Assembly (NCBI GenBank): GCA_016722525.1
Contig: JADKJB010000010.1
Coordinates: forward strand, 62,001 to 126,000
Direction of reading: 5' to 3'
From: Bacteroidota bacterium
GTDB taxonomy: Bacteria; Bacteroidota; Bacteroidia; AKYH767-A; OLB10
Length of the DNA: 64,000 nucleotides
Position numbers and translations under genes: made by a program
Part shown: positions 1-9,003 of the stretch, one piece after another
Layout: every line of letters starts with the position of its first letter
Numbering within the stretch: position 1 is the stretch's first letter
Notes under the pieces: generated by a model
The model's database searches: none
What the model was told of the DNA's origin: nothing
The model's input: the letters and a program-made list of their open reading frames with translations, nothing else

Positions 1-510
1 ATAGGAGCCCTCAATCCGTTCTATACCAATTAAACCAATCCAATCCTGAATTCCATATGCACCGGCTTTATCAAATGGTTGATCTTTTTCTATATAAGTG
101 TTAATTTCTTCTTCAGAAAGAGATTTAAAAAAACCAAAGTGGTTACATAAAAAAATTCATCGTAATTTCTGTTTCTGATGCACACTGCTGTTATTACTTC
201 ATGTTTTTTTCCTGATAATAATTTGAGCATCCTAAAAGCATCTTGTGCGTTGGATGGTTTGCCAAGAATGAGTTCATCAATACAAACTATTGTATCAGCT
301 GTAATTATTGTGTATCCGCTGCTACTTCATCATCATATACAGATGCTTTTTTTTAGCAATGTACATCGCAACTTCTTCTTTCCTGAGTTCCGGAGGATAG
401 TGTTCGTCGATTGTTTTTAATTTTATTTCAAATTCAATTCCCAATTCCTCAAGCAATGATTTTCTTCTTGGTGATCCGGATGCAAGTAGAATAGGATTTG
501 CAAATTTCAT
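1..510 (-). CDS. maf: Maf-like nucleoside triphosphate pyrophosphatase (frame-broken, runs off window start)
   Basis: Maf proteins are cytosolic pyrophosphatases that hydrolyse non-canonical or methylated nucleoside triphosphates. The N-terminus shows the family signature ILLASGSPRRKSLLEELGI, and later pieces in other frames read TADTIVCIDELILGKPSNA (the conserved ADTIV region) and AYGIQDWIG near the C-terminus. At least three frame breaks are visible: in the T run near 349-356, near 305-320, and in the A/T-rich stretch at 125-135. The true C-terminus lies beyond base 1. It is the last visible gene of the minus-strand run that begins with ccmB, 18 bases after the prenyltransferase stop. The family call is secure; whether the gene is really broken is doubtful, because the breaks look like indel errors. 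Confidence 0.85.
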
Positions 511-528
511 ATCTTTAACGTTAGATTC

Positions 529-1452
529 TTAAAAAGAAATGTAGAAAATTAGCATGGAAAATAAACCGGTAACCATAATTATTTTTGAAATGATGCTATT
601 TGCATGATCATCATTTTTAGTCTTTGCTTTTATATTTCTAAAAGCTAAAAACAGCAGCGGTAACTGAATAGCAATGGTAACATATAAGAATGAAATTTTA
701 TCTTCCCATTGCACTTGTGCAATTTGTATAGCTAATATTGCTGCAAAAGTAAGTATGCACAATAACGACGCAGTCCAACGTGCGGTTTTGAGTCCCGTTA
801 CTATTGGTAGTGTGGATGAATGGTATGCCATGTCACCTTGAGCATCTTCACAATCTTTAATAATTTCTCTTACTAATGTCAATGTAAATGCAAACAAAGA
901 GTAAGCAATAATTAAAGTGTAAATGGGTTCAGAGGACCATGCGTTTTTATCAAATAGAATACTCAATCCGATAGTAAGAGCAGTAAGCAGAGAAATTGTG
1001 AGGTTGCCAACCAGAAACATTTTTTTATAGGAGGCGGAATAAAAATAGAGTAGACCTGCACATAAAACAAAAATAAGTCCGGCATACCTGGTGTCAGCCA
1101 CATGTCCAAACCAAAATGATCCTGCAAGTCCTGCTAAAGTCATAAAAACATATACCAACAATGCTGATTTTCGGGTTATTTTTACACCTATCAAATTCTT
1201 ATCCGGTTTATTTATTTTATCGATTCCTGTATCAAAATAATCATTGATAATATACCCTCCGGCTGCAATAAAAAGTGTTGAAAGTACTATGATTAAATAC
1301 AAAGCATCTGATAAGGAGCTCGTGGCTCCTTCAAAACCTAATATTGGTTTAATTATAGTGTACCTGGCCAGTAACAAAGCAATACAAATTATCAGAAGAT
1401 TCAAACTTCTCGTGATCGTGAGAATAGTTTTAAAAAACGACAATAATTTCAT
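529..1452 (-). CDS. UbiA-family prenyltransferase (geranylgeranylglycerol-phosphate geranylgeranyltransferase-like)
   Basis: An intact 307-residue polytopic membrane protein of the UbiA superfamily, which transfers a polyprenyl group from its diphosphate to an acceptor. Both Asp-rich motifs are present: NDYFDTGIDKINKPD near residues 66-83, and REIIKDCEDAQGD near 195-207. The rest is hydrophobic, with about eight to nine helices. In Bacteroidota this gene is often annotated as geranylgeranylglycerol-phosphate geranylgeranyltransferase and sits next to the KdsC-like phosphatase, as here. Its ATG overlaps the phosphatase stop by four bases (ATGA), so the two are translationally coupled. The acceptor cannot be decided from sequence; menaquinone or heme prenylation are less likely alternatives. 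Confidence 0.85.
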   Translation of the reverse strand: MKLLSFFKTILTITRSLNLLIICIALLLARYTIIKPILGFEGATSSLSDALYLIIVLSTLFIAAGGYIINDYFDTGIDKINKPDKNLIGVKITRKSALLVYVFMTLAGLAGSFWFGHVADTRYAGLIFVLCAGLLYFYSASYKKMFLVGNLTISLLTALTIGLSILFDKNAWSSEPIYTLIIAYSLFAFTLTLVREIIKDCEDAQGDMAYHSSTLPIVTGLKTARWTASLLCILTFAAILAIQIAQVQWEDKISFLYVTIAIQLPLLFLAFRNIKAKTKNDDHANSIISKIIMVTGLFSMLIFYISF

Positions 1453-1958
1453 TCCCAGGTTCCGTGTAAACGCATTACTTGTTCAATAATATCCCGGACA
1501 CAACCATCGCCACCATTTTTTTGAGAAATATATATGCTTTGATTTTTTATTTCAGTTACAGCATCTCCGGGACAGCAAGGTACTCCACAAAGCTGCAACA
1601 GTGGAAGATCAGGTAAATCATCGCCCATATAAAGAACTGCATCGTTAGTAAGATTATATTTGGAAAGTAAGTCGGTATACACCTGCATCTTATTAGTCAC
1701 ACCCATAAAGATATCCTGCACTCCCAGTCTTTCGAGTCGCACCGGTACCCCTTTGGAATGGCCCCCTGAAATAATTGCAATCCTGTAACCTTTTTTTATG
1801 GCGAGTTGCATAGCATATCCATCTTTGATATTCATGCTGCGCAGAAATTCGCCATCAGGCATAACCAATAACATTCCATTGGTTAAAACACCATCTACAT
1901 CAAACATAAATGTAGTAACTGCTTTGAGTTTTTCTTTAAAATTCATTTTCATAGCCAC
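1449..1958 (-). CDS. kdsC: KdsC-like HAD phosphatase (3-deoxy-D-manno-octulosonate 8-phosphate phosphatase)
   Basis: A 169-residue HAD-superfamily phosphatase of the capless C0 class. Motif I is MFDVDGVLTNG, with the two catalytic Asp residues; motif II is IISGG; motif IV is GDDLPDLPLL. Size and motifs fit KdsC, which removes phosphate from KDO-8-P in lipopolysaccharide precursor synthesis in the cytosol. A second ATG four codons in (MNFKEK) could be the true start. It lies 30 bases after the DUF2520 gene and overlaps the downstream prenyltransferase by four bases, so all three are probably cotranscribed. YrbI-like sugar-nucleotide phosphatases are hard to tell apart from KdsC by eye. Confidence 0.85.
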   Translation of the reverse strand: MAMKMNFKEKLKAVTTFMFDVDGVLTNGMLLVMPDGEFLRSMNIKDGYAMQLAIKKGYRIAIISGGHSKGVPVRLERLGVQDIFMGVTNKMQVYTDLLSKYNLTNDAVLYMGDDLPDLPLLQLCGVPCCPGDAVTEIKNQSIYISQKNGGDGCVRDIIEQVMRLHGTWE

Positions 1959-1988
1959 AAGGATAATAAAAACATCACTCAGGCGAAC

Positions 1989-2762
1989 CTATTTTTTATG
2001 CTTCTTATGAACATTTATTATTTCTTTAGTTAAAAAGTTATAAATACCCAATCTGGTTTTATCCTTTTTAAGCATGTGAACATGCTTTTGAATGGTAATT
2101 TTGTCATTTCTAACAGCTGGACCGGTTTGGGACTGGTAAGAGCCTAACGAAAAAGCATTCTTTACAGTTGAATACGCAAGCTCCTTCAAAAGCTCTTTTG
2201 GCAACTGACTGTTTTTAAGTATATCAAAACTAATCCCAAGTAAATAATTGTTAAAGTTATTGGTAAAAACCGCAGCCAAATGCAATTGTGCGCGCTGATT
2301 GGAATCCAGCAGAAAAATTTCATTAGAAATTGATCCTGCAAGTTCCAATAATTTTTTTAAACTTACCTCATTGGAAGCTTCCAGGCAAATAGGGACTTTT
2401 TTGTAGGATAGAGGAAAATTGGTTTTTATGGTTTCAACAGGGTAAAAAACACCATGATTATTAAATCGTGAAAGAGTAGAAATTGAAGTTGTGCCTGAAG
2501 TATGCACTAAAACACCCTTGAACTTTTTTATGATATGAGCTATTTCATTGATTGCATCATCTTTTATTGCTAATAGGTAGATGTCGGAATCGAGTGGAAT
2601 GTTGTTTAGCTCACTAAATGCTATTGTATTTAATTTCTTTGCTAGTCTTGCGGAAGTTAATGGATTCCTTCCAAACACTCCGGTTATTTCATGGCCGGCT
2701 TTTTTAAAAGCTGTTCCCAGAGAATTTGCAACATTACCGCTACCTATCACAAACAGTTTCAT
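1989..2762 (-). CDS. Rossmann-like and DUF2520 domain-containing protein
   Basis: An intact 257-residue protein. It opens with a dinucleotide-binding Rossmann motif (MKLFVIGSGNVANSLGTAF), resembling F420/NADP-binding or ProC-like oxidoreductases. It continues with a segment LVHTSGTTSISTLSRF and a helical C-terminal domain containing QLHLAAVFTNNFNNYL, which is characteristic of the DUF2520 family. It probably binds NAD(P) in the cytosol, but the substrate is unknown. It lies 27 bases downstream of ccmF and 30 bases upstream of kdsC. The same neighbourhood is common in Bacteroidota, where the gene is often annotated only as a DUF2520 protein. Confidence 0.85.
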   Translation of the reverse strand: MKLFVIGSGNVANSLGTAFKKAGHEITGVFGRNPLTSARLAKKLNTIAFSELNNIPLDSDIYLLAIKDDAINEIAHIIKKFKGVLVHTSGTTSISTLSRFNNHGVFYPVETIKTNFPLSYKKVPICLEASNEVSLKKLLELAGSISNEIFLLDSNQRAQLHLAAVFTNNFNNYLLGISFDILKNSQLPKELLKELAYSTVKNAFSLGSYQSQTGPAVRNDKITIQKHVHMLKKDKTRLGIYNFLTKEIINVHKKHKK

Positions 2763-2789
2763 AAGTTGATTAGGTTTTAGATGGCATAC

Positions 2790-5216
2790 TTACTCTTTTT
2801 TTGATCTGGCTATATCTCCAAACCTTTTTCTTAAGGCCATTAATGATCCTATGATAAGAAAAATGCAACCAGTCCACAAAATGTTAATTTGAGGGAAAAT
2901 AATTGCTTTCATAATTATGAATTCCGCTTATTATTCTTTTCTCAGAAATAGCTAAATCCACTTTACCATCCTCCGGGTTTATTTTTCTGAAGGCAATTTT
3001 TTAGTCCGAGTTCTTCAACCAAAACATCTTTGCAAATACTATTTTATCTTTTATTATAAATAATGGAATTGCACTGTAAGATTTTTTATTGATATCAACA
3101 ATTTCAAAACAGCTCCAACAGCAATGTCTTCCGGACCCAGTCCTAAAGCACTTCTATCAGTATCCTGCGAAAGCCCTTCAAGATAAATAAGTGAGTTACT
3201 GGTAGAAATAGTATCACCAACACTGATAGTGTTAATTTTTGGTTCCAGGTATTCGGCATTCTGATTCGGATTGTCTAAGTTTTCCAAATCGGCATAGGTA
3301 ACGTGAGTGTAAATATCTTTATCAAAAAATCTCTTAGTAGCAGGCTCTGAAACATTCCCCATGCGCGGATTTAACTGGACTGTAGGTCGTAATCGGAAAG
3401 CTGGAGTAAGTTTTCCGGTAGCAAAGTCAGGTTTTAAGTAGTCGATGTTATAGTACACATTCACACCTTCTTTTTCTTTTCCGGAATACGTAATGAAATA
3501 GTTGGCCATCTGAAGTGTGTCTCCTTTGGTCAGCATAATATTTTCATTGTTTGGAAAATCTTTTCCAAGATCAATATTTAATAAATTTCTGGAAATCACC
3601 TGGCTTTTTGCATTTGAAATGAGAGCACCCAATAAAATAAGTGCTATTCCAATATGTGCTACCGAACCACCTGCGTGATCTATTTTACCTTTTAAAAACC
3701 TGATCGCATAATCAAGGTTCGCAACTACAGCAAAAATACTGGCGAATAGTAAAAGCAGGTGTTGAACTTTGTCGAATGCAATAAACCAACCTGATACTGC
3801 TGTGATTACTACTGAAACAATCAGCGACAATGATAATTTTTTCCAAAATTCTTTAGGGCTGGTGTCTTTGTATTTTAAAAACTGTGCAAAAGCAAATAGC
3901 AAACAAATAATAACAGCAAATGGAATTTGCCAGGAATTATAATGATCAATTACATTTGCCGGCGGAGCCATGTTAGTGCCAAATATTTTGTTGATTACCG
4001 GAATGGAAGTAGTAAATGTTATTTGAAGTCCTGAGATTAAAAGCACAAGCATTCCTATAAACATCCAGAATTCTCTGCTGAATAAACTATCTTCCTTTTC
4101 TGTTTTTGGAAATGCTTTTCTGTTGATGAGGAGTAAATAGGTAGCCTGTACAACAAAAAATACCATGTAAACCAAAAGCTGGCCTGTCATGCCCAAATCC
4201 GTAAATGCATGTACGGAAGTTTCACCCAATATTCCACTTCTGGTGAGGAAAGTAGAATAAAGCACTAAAATGAAAGTTGCAATCGTGAGAATAAAACTGC
4301 TTAATAAAGTACTCCCGTTTTTTTTGTTAATCATCATTACATGCGCAGCGCCTACAAATGTAAGCCAGGGAACCAAAGAGGCATTTTCAACCGGATCCCA
4401 TGCCCAAAAACCGCCAAAACTGAGTGCTTCATAGGCCCATGCAGCACCCATTAAAATTCCAGTGCCCAAAGCCATAATTCCAAAAAATGACCAAGGGGTG
4501 GCGCTAATTGTCCATTCCTTTATTCTTCCGGTCATCAACCCAGCCATGGCAAAAGCGAATGGTATCAGTGTGGATGCAAATCCAAGAAATAATACTGGGG
4601 GATGTATAACCATCCAGTAGTTTTGAAGTAGTGGATTTAATCCTCTTCCATCTGCAAGTTTTTGTAAATAATCAGGCATTTGGATAAATGGCAGATTTGC
4701 CATATCAGGGTGATCTCTGAGAAGCACAAAAGGGTTGGTTCCAATTTTAAAATCAAAAATTGTGATGCCAAGAACCATAGAAATTAAAAATGCCTGCACC
4801 AGACAAATGGTAACCATTACCGGTGCTTCCCATGTTCCACCTTTTTTTATGATAAAGAAACTCAGTATCACGTGCCAGAAAGTCCATAAAAGAAAACTTC
4901 CTTCCTGTCCTTCCCAAAAACTAGCGAAAATATATTTCCAAGGTAGGGTAGTAGAAGAGTGTTGCCAAATATAATAATACTCGAATCTGTGGTTGAAAAT
5001 AAGATAATACAATAACCCAAAAATACTTAAAACAGAAAAGGAATGTAACAGATAAGAAGTTCGGGCAAGTTTTTTCCAAATGCTTTCTTCTAGTGGTTTC
5101 TTAAAAGAAAGGTAATAAGCAATTCCTGCAAGCAGCGCTCCTGTGAATGAAAGGGCTATTAATAGATTTCCAATTTTACCGAAAATAAGTTGTTCCCCTA
5201 CGTATTGAATCTCCAT
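2790..5216 (-). CDS. ccmF: Cytochrome c maturation protein CcmF/CcsA-type heme lyase (3' end frame-broken)
   Basis: A large polytopic inner-membrane protein that ligates heme to apocytochrome c in System I. The WWD heme-handling motif is plain: GGFWAWDPVENASLVPWL near residue 260. Multiple transmembrane helices flank it, and a periplasmic domain follows near residues 550-690. The first frame stops at 3054, but family-like sequence continues in other frames: DVLVEELG, INPEDGKVDLAISEK, then a terminal helix INILWTGCIFLIIG and a basic tail ending at a TAA at 2790. At least four one-base shifts are needed between about 2930 and 3110. Full length would be about 808 residues, as expected for the Bacteroidota version. 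It lies directly downstream of ccmE. Confidence 0.9.
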
Positions 5217-5242
5217 ATTTATTTAATGCAATATAAAATCGG

Positions 5243-5653
5243 TCAGGCGCCTCCCGGCATCATCATTTTTTGTTGATCATTACCATTGTACTTTGATGGG
5301 CACTTCATGAGTAAGTCACCTTTGGCTACCCGAAATTCATTGCCTACTACTTTTCCAATTACAACTATCTGTTCTGATTTCTCAAAATCCTGTGGCTTGG
5401 AATCATTGAATACCACTTTCATTTCTTTACCTTCTGTATCAACAAGGTAAAATCCGAAAATATTTGCATTCACCTCCGGGTTATAAATAAAGTCTTTGTC
5501 TCTATTTAGAGTTCCTACTACATGGTAAGCCTTACCCTCATGTTCAATAGCTTTTGAAAATGGGGCATAGGTGCTCGAATTTGAAATGGTACTCACAATC
5601 GCAGCTAAAGCCACAGCAATAATAACAATTCCGATTATGTGAATTTTTTTCAT
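5243..5653 (-). CDS. ccmE: Cytochrome c maturation protein CcmE, CxxxY variant
   Basis: A 136-residue membrane-anchored OB-fold heme chaperone. One N-terminal helix (residues 4-24) is followed by the beta-barrel segment (HVVGTLNRDKDFIYNP, VVIGKVVGNEFRVAKGDLL). In E. coli CcmE, heme is bound covalently by a histidine in an HxxxY motif. Here the equivalent site reads KCPSKYNG, a Cys-x-x-x-Tyr motif (about residues 118-122), and no His is nearby. CxxxY CcmE proteins are known from the System I variant of some sulfate reducers and archaea. It is followed by ccmF (27 bases) and preceded by the CcmD-like protein (18 bases). Confidence 0.9.
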   Translation of the reverse strand: MKKIHIIGIVIIAVALAAIVSTISNSSTYAPFSKAIEHEGKAYHVVGTLNRDKDFIYNPEVNANIFGFYLVDTEGKEMKVVFNDSKPQDFEKSEQIVVIGKVVGNEFRVAKGDLLMKCPSKYNGNDQQKMMMPGGA

Positions 5654-5670
5654 GACCAGTAATTATTTTT

Positions 5671-5880
5671 TTAACTTTTTTCTATTGAGGTTAACTTTCT
5701 GTCAATAGTAATTAGGTATACCAATATTCCTAACATAATTATAGTGACAACTGCTACCACAACATATATTTTGCCGTTGGAGCGCATAACGTCTGCCATT
5801 TCAACTCCTGACTGCCCATATGACAAAACAGTTATTAAACATAGTACAATCGAAATGAGTGTAAGTTTTACTTTCATCAT
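5671..5880 (-). CDS. CcmD family small membrane protein
   Basis: A 69-residue protein with a signal-peptide-like N-terminus (MMKVKLTLISIVLCLI, possible cleavage after SYGQ), a short periplasmic segment, one transmembrane helix (KIYVVVAVVTIIMLGILVYL) and a short charged tail. In System I, CcmD is a one-helix protein that helps release holo-CcmE from CcmABC. The call rests on position, between ccmC (one base away) and ccmE, and on size and topology; sequence similarity among CcmD proteins is minimal. The cleavable N-terminus is unlike enterobacterial CcmD but usual in Bacteroidota annotations. Confidence 0.75.
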   Translation of the reverse strand: MMKVKLTLISIVLCLITVLSYGQSGVEMADVMRSNGKIYVVVAVVTIIMLGILVYLITIDRKLTSIEKS

Positions 5881-5881
5881 A

Positions 5882-6534
5882 TTAATTTGAATCTGTAAGT
5901 GATTGTATATTTCTTATTCTAATTCTTAGCTGCATGATCCATACACCGAGTAATGTCCAACCAATAATTGCAGGGTAAAAAACAAGCCTGAGACGATGAT
6001 CCAAATCATAGCTGCTGAAGCCAGGGTTTCCACCTTTACCGGGATGTAATGAATCAGTCATTCGGGGTAAAATAATGATAAAAACAACCATCATTGCAAA
6101 AGCGAAAATGCTGTAAACAGCAGCTATTCTTGCCTTTTTTGTTCATCTTCGATGGAGCCTCTCAGAAGGAAATAGGCAGCATAAACAAGCATAGTGCCTG
6201 CAGCTCCATTTAATTGAACATCGTTCACCCACCATGCTCCCCATGTATATTTTGCCCAAACCATTCCTGTGAGTAGCCCGAGTGTGCCAAAAAGCATAGC
6301 TACTCTGGCGCTTTCTTCTGCAATCAGATCTGTTTTGAGATTGAATTCTCCCAGATAACGAATACTGTTATATAGACTTACAATTAATAAGATCATCATT
6401 CCGAACCACATCGTTACATGAAAATACATGTTTCTGATACTTTCGTTGAGAATAGGCATGGAGGGAACAGCACCTAAAAATCCCATTAGGATAGCGTAAA
6501 TTAATAAAATAGCAGCTAATGCTTTCCACCACAT
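5882..6534 (-). CDS. ccmC: Cytochrome c maturation protein CcmC (one frame break)
   Basis: A polytopic heme-handling protein that loads heme onto CcmE. The first 136 residues hold the WWD-type motif KYTWGAWWVNDVQ (around residue 100) and a preceding conserved histidine (NMYFHVTMWFG). After a shift near 6095-6125, the second part (RMTDSLHPGKGGNPGFSSY, then a final helix) carries the conserved His that normally faces heme. Together the parts give about 217 residues, matching the family. It lies between ccmB (51 bases upstream) and the CcmD-like gene. The break is probably an indel error, since neither half would be functional alone. Confidence 0.9.
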
Positions 6535-6585
6535 AAATTTAATTATTTGATTTTAAAATTGTTACAAACAATAAACAGCTTAAAA

Positions 6586-7237
6586 TCATTCCTTCCAAAG
6601 GTAGGGAAATAATAAATAACTAAGCGTGATCACAATGGCGATAAGTGCAAGCAGTGTGAAGGCATAATTCTCATTGATGCTCCATGCAATTCCATCGATT
6701 GCATTTTTTGAAAAACGAATGATGGTAAGCAACATGGGCATTAAAATAGGGAAACTTAAAATCGCCATCAGAGAGGGGCTATTGTTTGCCTTGGAAGCAA
6801 TTGCTGCTATCAGTGTAAGCGTTGCTGCCAAACCTGTGCTTCCCAAAACCAGCCCAGTTATAAACATGGGCATATCTGTTACTTCGTTGCCCAAAAAAAG
6901 AGAGTAAAATAATAAATTTACCAAGCCTATTGCAATGAGTAACACAATGTTATAAAGCATTTTAGACATTATTACAGATACAGGATTGAGCAACGTATAA
7001 TAGTAGAGTTGAACACCTCTGCTTTCCTGTAAGAAACTTTTTGCCACCATTAACAGCTGCAAAAACCAGAATAATCCAAAAAAGTGCATTCCAAGTAGGA
7101 ACATCTATTATTTGTCGAAAAGTCATATAACATATGAAAACAGTACTCACTACATAAATCAATATACCTGTAAGGGCTGTTTTTTGACGCCATTCTAGTC
7201 TGAATTCTTTTCGGGCAAGAAAAAGCAGCTCTTTCAT
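6586..7237 (-). CDS. ccmB: Heme exporter protein CcmB (one or more frame breaks)
   Basis: The membrane component of the CcmAB ABC transporter, which drives release of holo-CcmE. It begins MKELLFLARKEFRLEWRQK, the typical cytosolic start, followed by helices. The frame breaks near 7040-7070; the continuation AKSFLQESRGVQLYYYTL matches the conserved region after helix 2, and the C-terminal 110 residues hold four more helices. Total is about 217 residues, the usual size. It is the first gene of the minus-strand run. The ATPase partner CcmA is not in this window, and neither CcmG nor CcmH is seen here. Confidence 0.88.
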
Positions 7238-7317
7238 TTTTATTAAGTTATCTAATTATGGTGCGAAGTTAGTTTCTTTTGAAAAGTTAATGGAACTTTG
7301 TGGTCAAATTCTTGAAA

Positions 7318-8034
7318 ATGAAATTAGATATTCTTGCCTTTGCCGCTCATCCCGATGATATAGAACTGTCATGTTCGGGTACCATCATCAAACATATTTC
7401 TTTGGGTTTAAAAATTGGGATAGTTGATCTTACTCAAGGTGAATTAGGTACTCGTGGAAGTTCTGAGTTACGAGCCTTAGAAGCAGCGAAGGCTTCAGCA
7501 ATTATGGGAATCAGTGTTCGTGAAAATTTATGCATGGCAGATGGTTTTTTCGATCTTTCTCAGGAAAATAAATTGGCAATTGTAGCACAAATAAGAAAGT
7601 ATCGTCCTGAGATAATTCTTGCAAATGCAATTTCCGATAGACACCCTGATCATGGAAGGGCCTCAAAATTGATTTCTGATGCATGCTTTCTTTCTGGGCT
7701 AATTAAAGTAAAAACAGTGTTCAATGGAACCGAACAAGAGGCATGGCGACCCAAATCAATTTATCATTATATTCAGGATAGATATTTCAAACCTGACTTT
7801 ATTGTAGATATTTCAAAATTTATTGATAAAAGAAATGAAGCAATTTTAGCTTACGCTTCTCAGTTCTATGACCCAACTTCTACTGAGCCGATGACCGCTA
7901 TTTCAACAGCACAATTCATGGATAATTTGAAAGGCAGAGCAATTGAATATGGAAGAATTATTGGAGTTGAATATGGTGAAGGCTTCATTACGGAAAGAGT
8001 TCCAGGAATAAATAATCTTTTTGATTTGAAGTAG
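7318..8034 (+). CDS. bshB1: Bacillithiol biosynthesis deacetylase BshB1
   Basis: A 238-residue LmbE/PIG-L family zinc deacetylase. It carries the metal motif AHPDD near the N-terminus (FAAHPDDIELSCSGT), the Arg-containing segment LGTRGSSELRALEA, and the second metal site SDRHPDHGRAS. These match BshB1, which removes the acetyl group from N-acetylglucosaminyl-malate in bacillithiol synthesis; many Bacteroidota use this low-molecular-weight thiol. The start MKLDILAFAAHPDD at 7318 is chosen because the six extra upstream codons do not fit the family. It is transcribed alone, away from ccmB, and ends 12 bases before a strong hairpin terminator. Confidence 0.9.
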   Translation: MKLDILAFAAHPDDIELSCSGTIIKHISLGLKIGIVDLTQGELGTRGSSELRALEAAKASAIMGISVRENLCMADGFFDLSQENKLAIVAQIRKYRPEIILANAISDRHPDHGRASKLISDACFLSGLIKVKTVFNGTEQEAWRPKSIYHYIQDRYFKPDFIVDISKFIDKRNEAILAYASQFYDPTSTEPMTAISTAQFMDNLKGRAIEYGRIIGVEYGEGFITERVPGINNLFDLK

Positions 8035-8045
8035 TTGACAGGTGA

Positions 8046-8100
8046 ATTCTAGTCAAAAAAAAAGGCTGCCCGAAAGGCAGCCTTTTTTTTTGACTAGAAT
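8046..8100. terminator. Bidirectional intrinsic terminator with 25-bp perfect stem
   Basis: A perfect inverted repeat with arms 8046-8070 and 8076-8100 and loop CGAAA. The GC core is GGCTGCC/GGCAGCC, flanked by nine A on one side and nine T on the other, so it ends transcripts from both directions: bshB1 (stop at 8034) and the convergent secreted protein (stop at 8105). Confidence 0.93.
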
Positions 8101-9003
8101 GGAATTAATTCTTCACAAATTTAGTTGAGAATACTTTATCACCCATGATAGTATTTACAGTATAAACACCACTGCTATATTTTTCAATATTAACATTCAT
8201 GGAATGAACTCCTTTTGCATCAGCTTTTTTATTGAAGTTAGCTACCACCTGACCCATGATATTTCTGATTTCTACAACCAGATCAATTTGCTTATCAACA
8301 GTGTAACTGATTACAATATTCGAAGAAGCAGGGTTTGGAAAAACAGAAACGGAAACACCATCTATTAAAACTTCATTGATAGAGCTTAAAACAAGAGTTT
8401 TATCTGCACAAGCATATACGTAATCATTGTTTCCAATTGCATGCTCACCATTTGGTGGAACTGAATAACCAGGTGAACCATCTTGTTGCCAAAGTAAACT
8501 CACGCAAGCATCAACTTCTTTTGCCATTGAACAAAATACTGCTTCATCAAACTGACTATCTGAAATATTTAAACCTGCGCTCCAGGTTGCTCCATTGTCA
8601 GTGGATGCAGTAAGATAAACGTTTCTGTAACTAAAGGCAAGAGGAGAAAGGTTTCCTGAATCAGTTCCTTCAATTAATGGACAATAAGACATAAAAATAT
8701 TTCCAGTTGCATCAATACCAACACTTGGCATTGAACAAATTCCATCATTGCCGTAACGACCACCTAAGTCAGCTGCAAATGCATCGGCCTGCCCAGATCC
8801 ATCAATATCCAGGAGCAGTAGCGATAACTACCGGAGGGTTACTTCCAAAACTTTCATTCCAATAAAGCAATCCATCAGTAGTAAGAAATAAACCAAGTCC
8901 AACTGTTGGATCATCTTCAAAAACTAACATGGCACCAGCGAATGCATGAATCATTCCGTTGTTGTCAATTAAGATAGCATAAGAGCCATCTGTGGTCAAA
9001 CGG

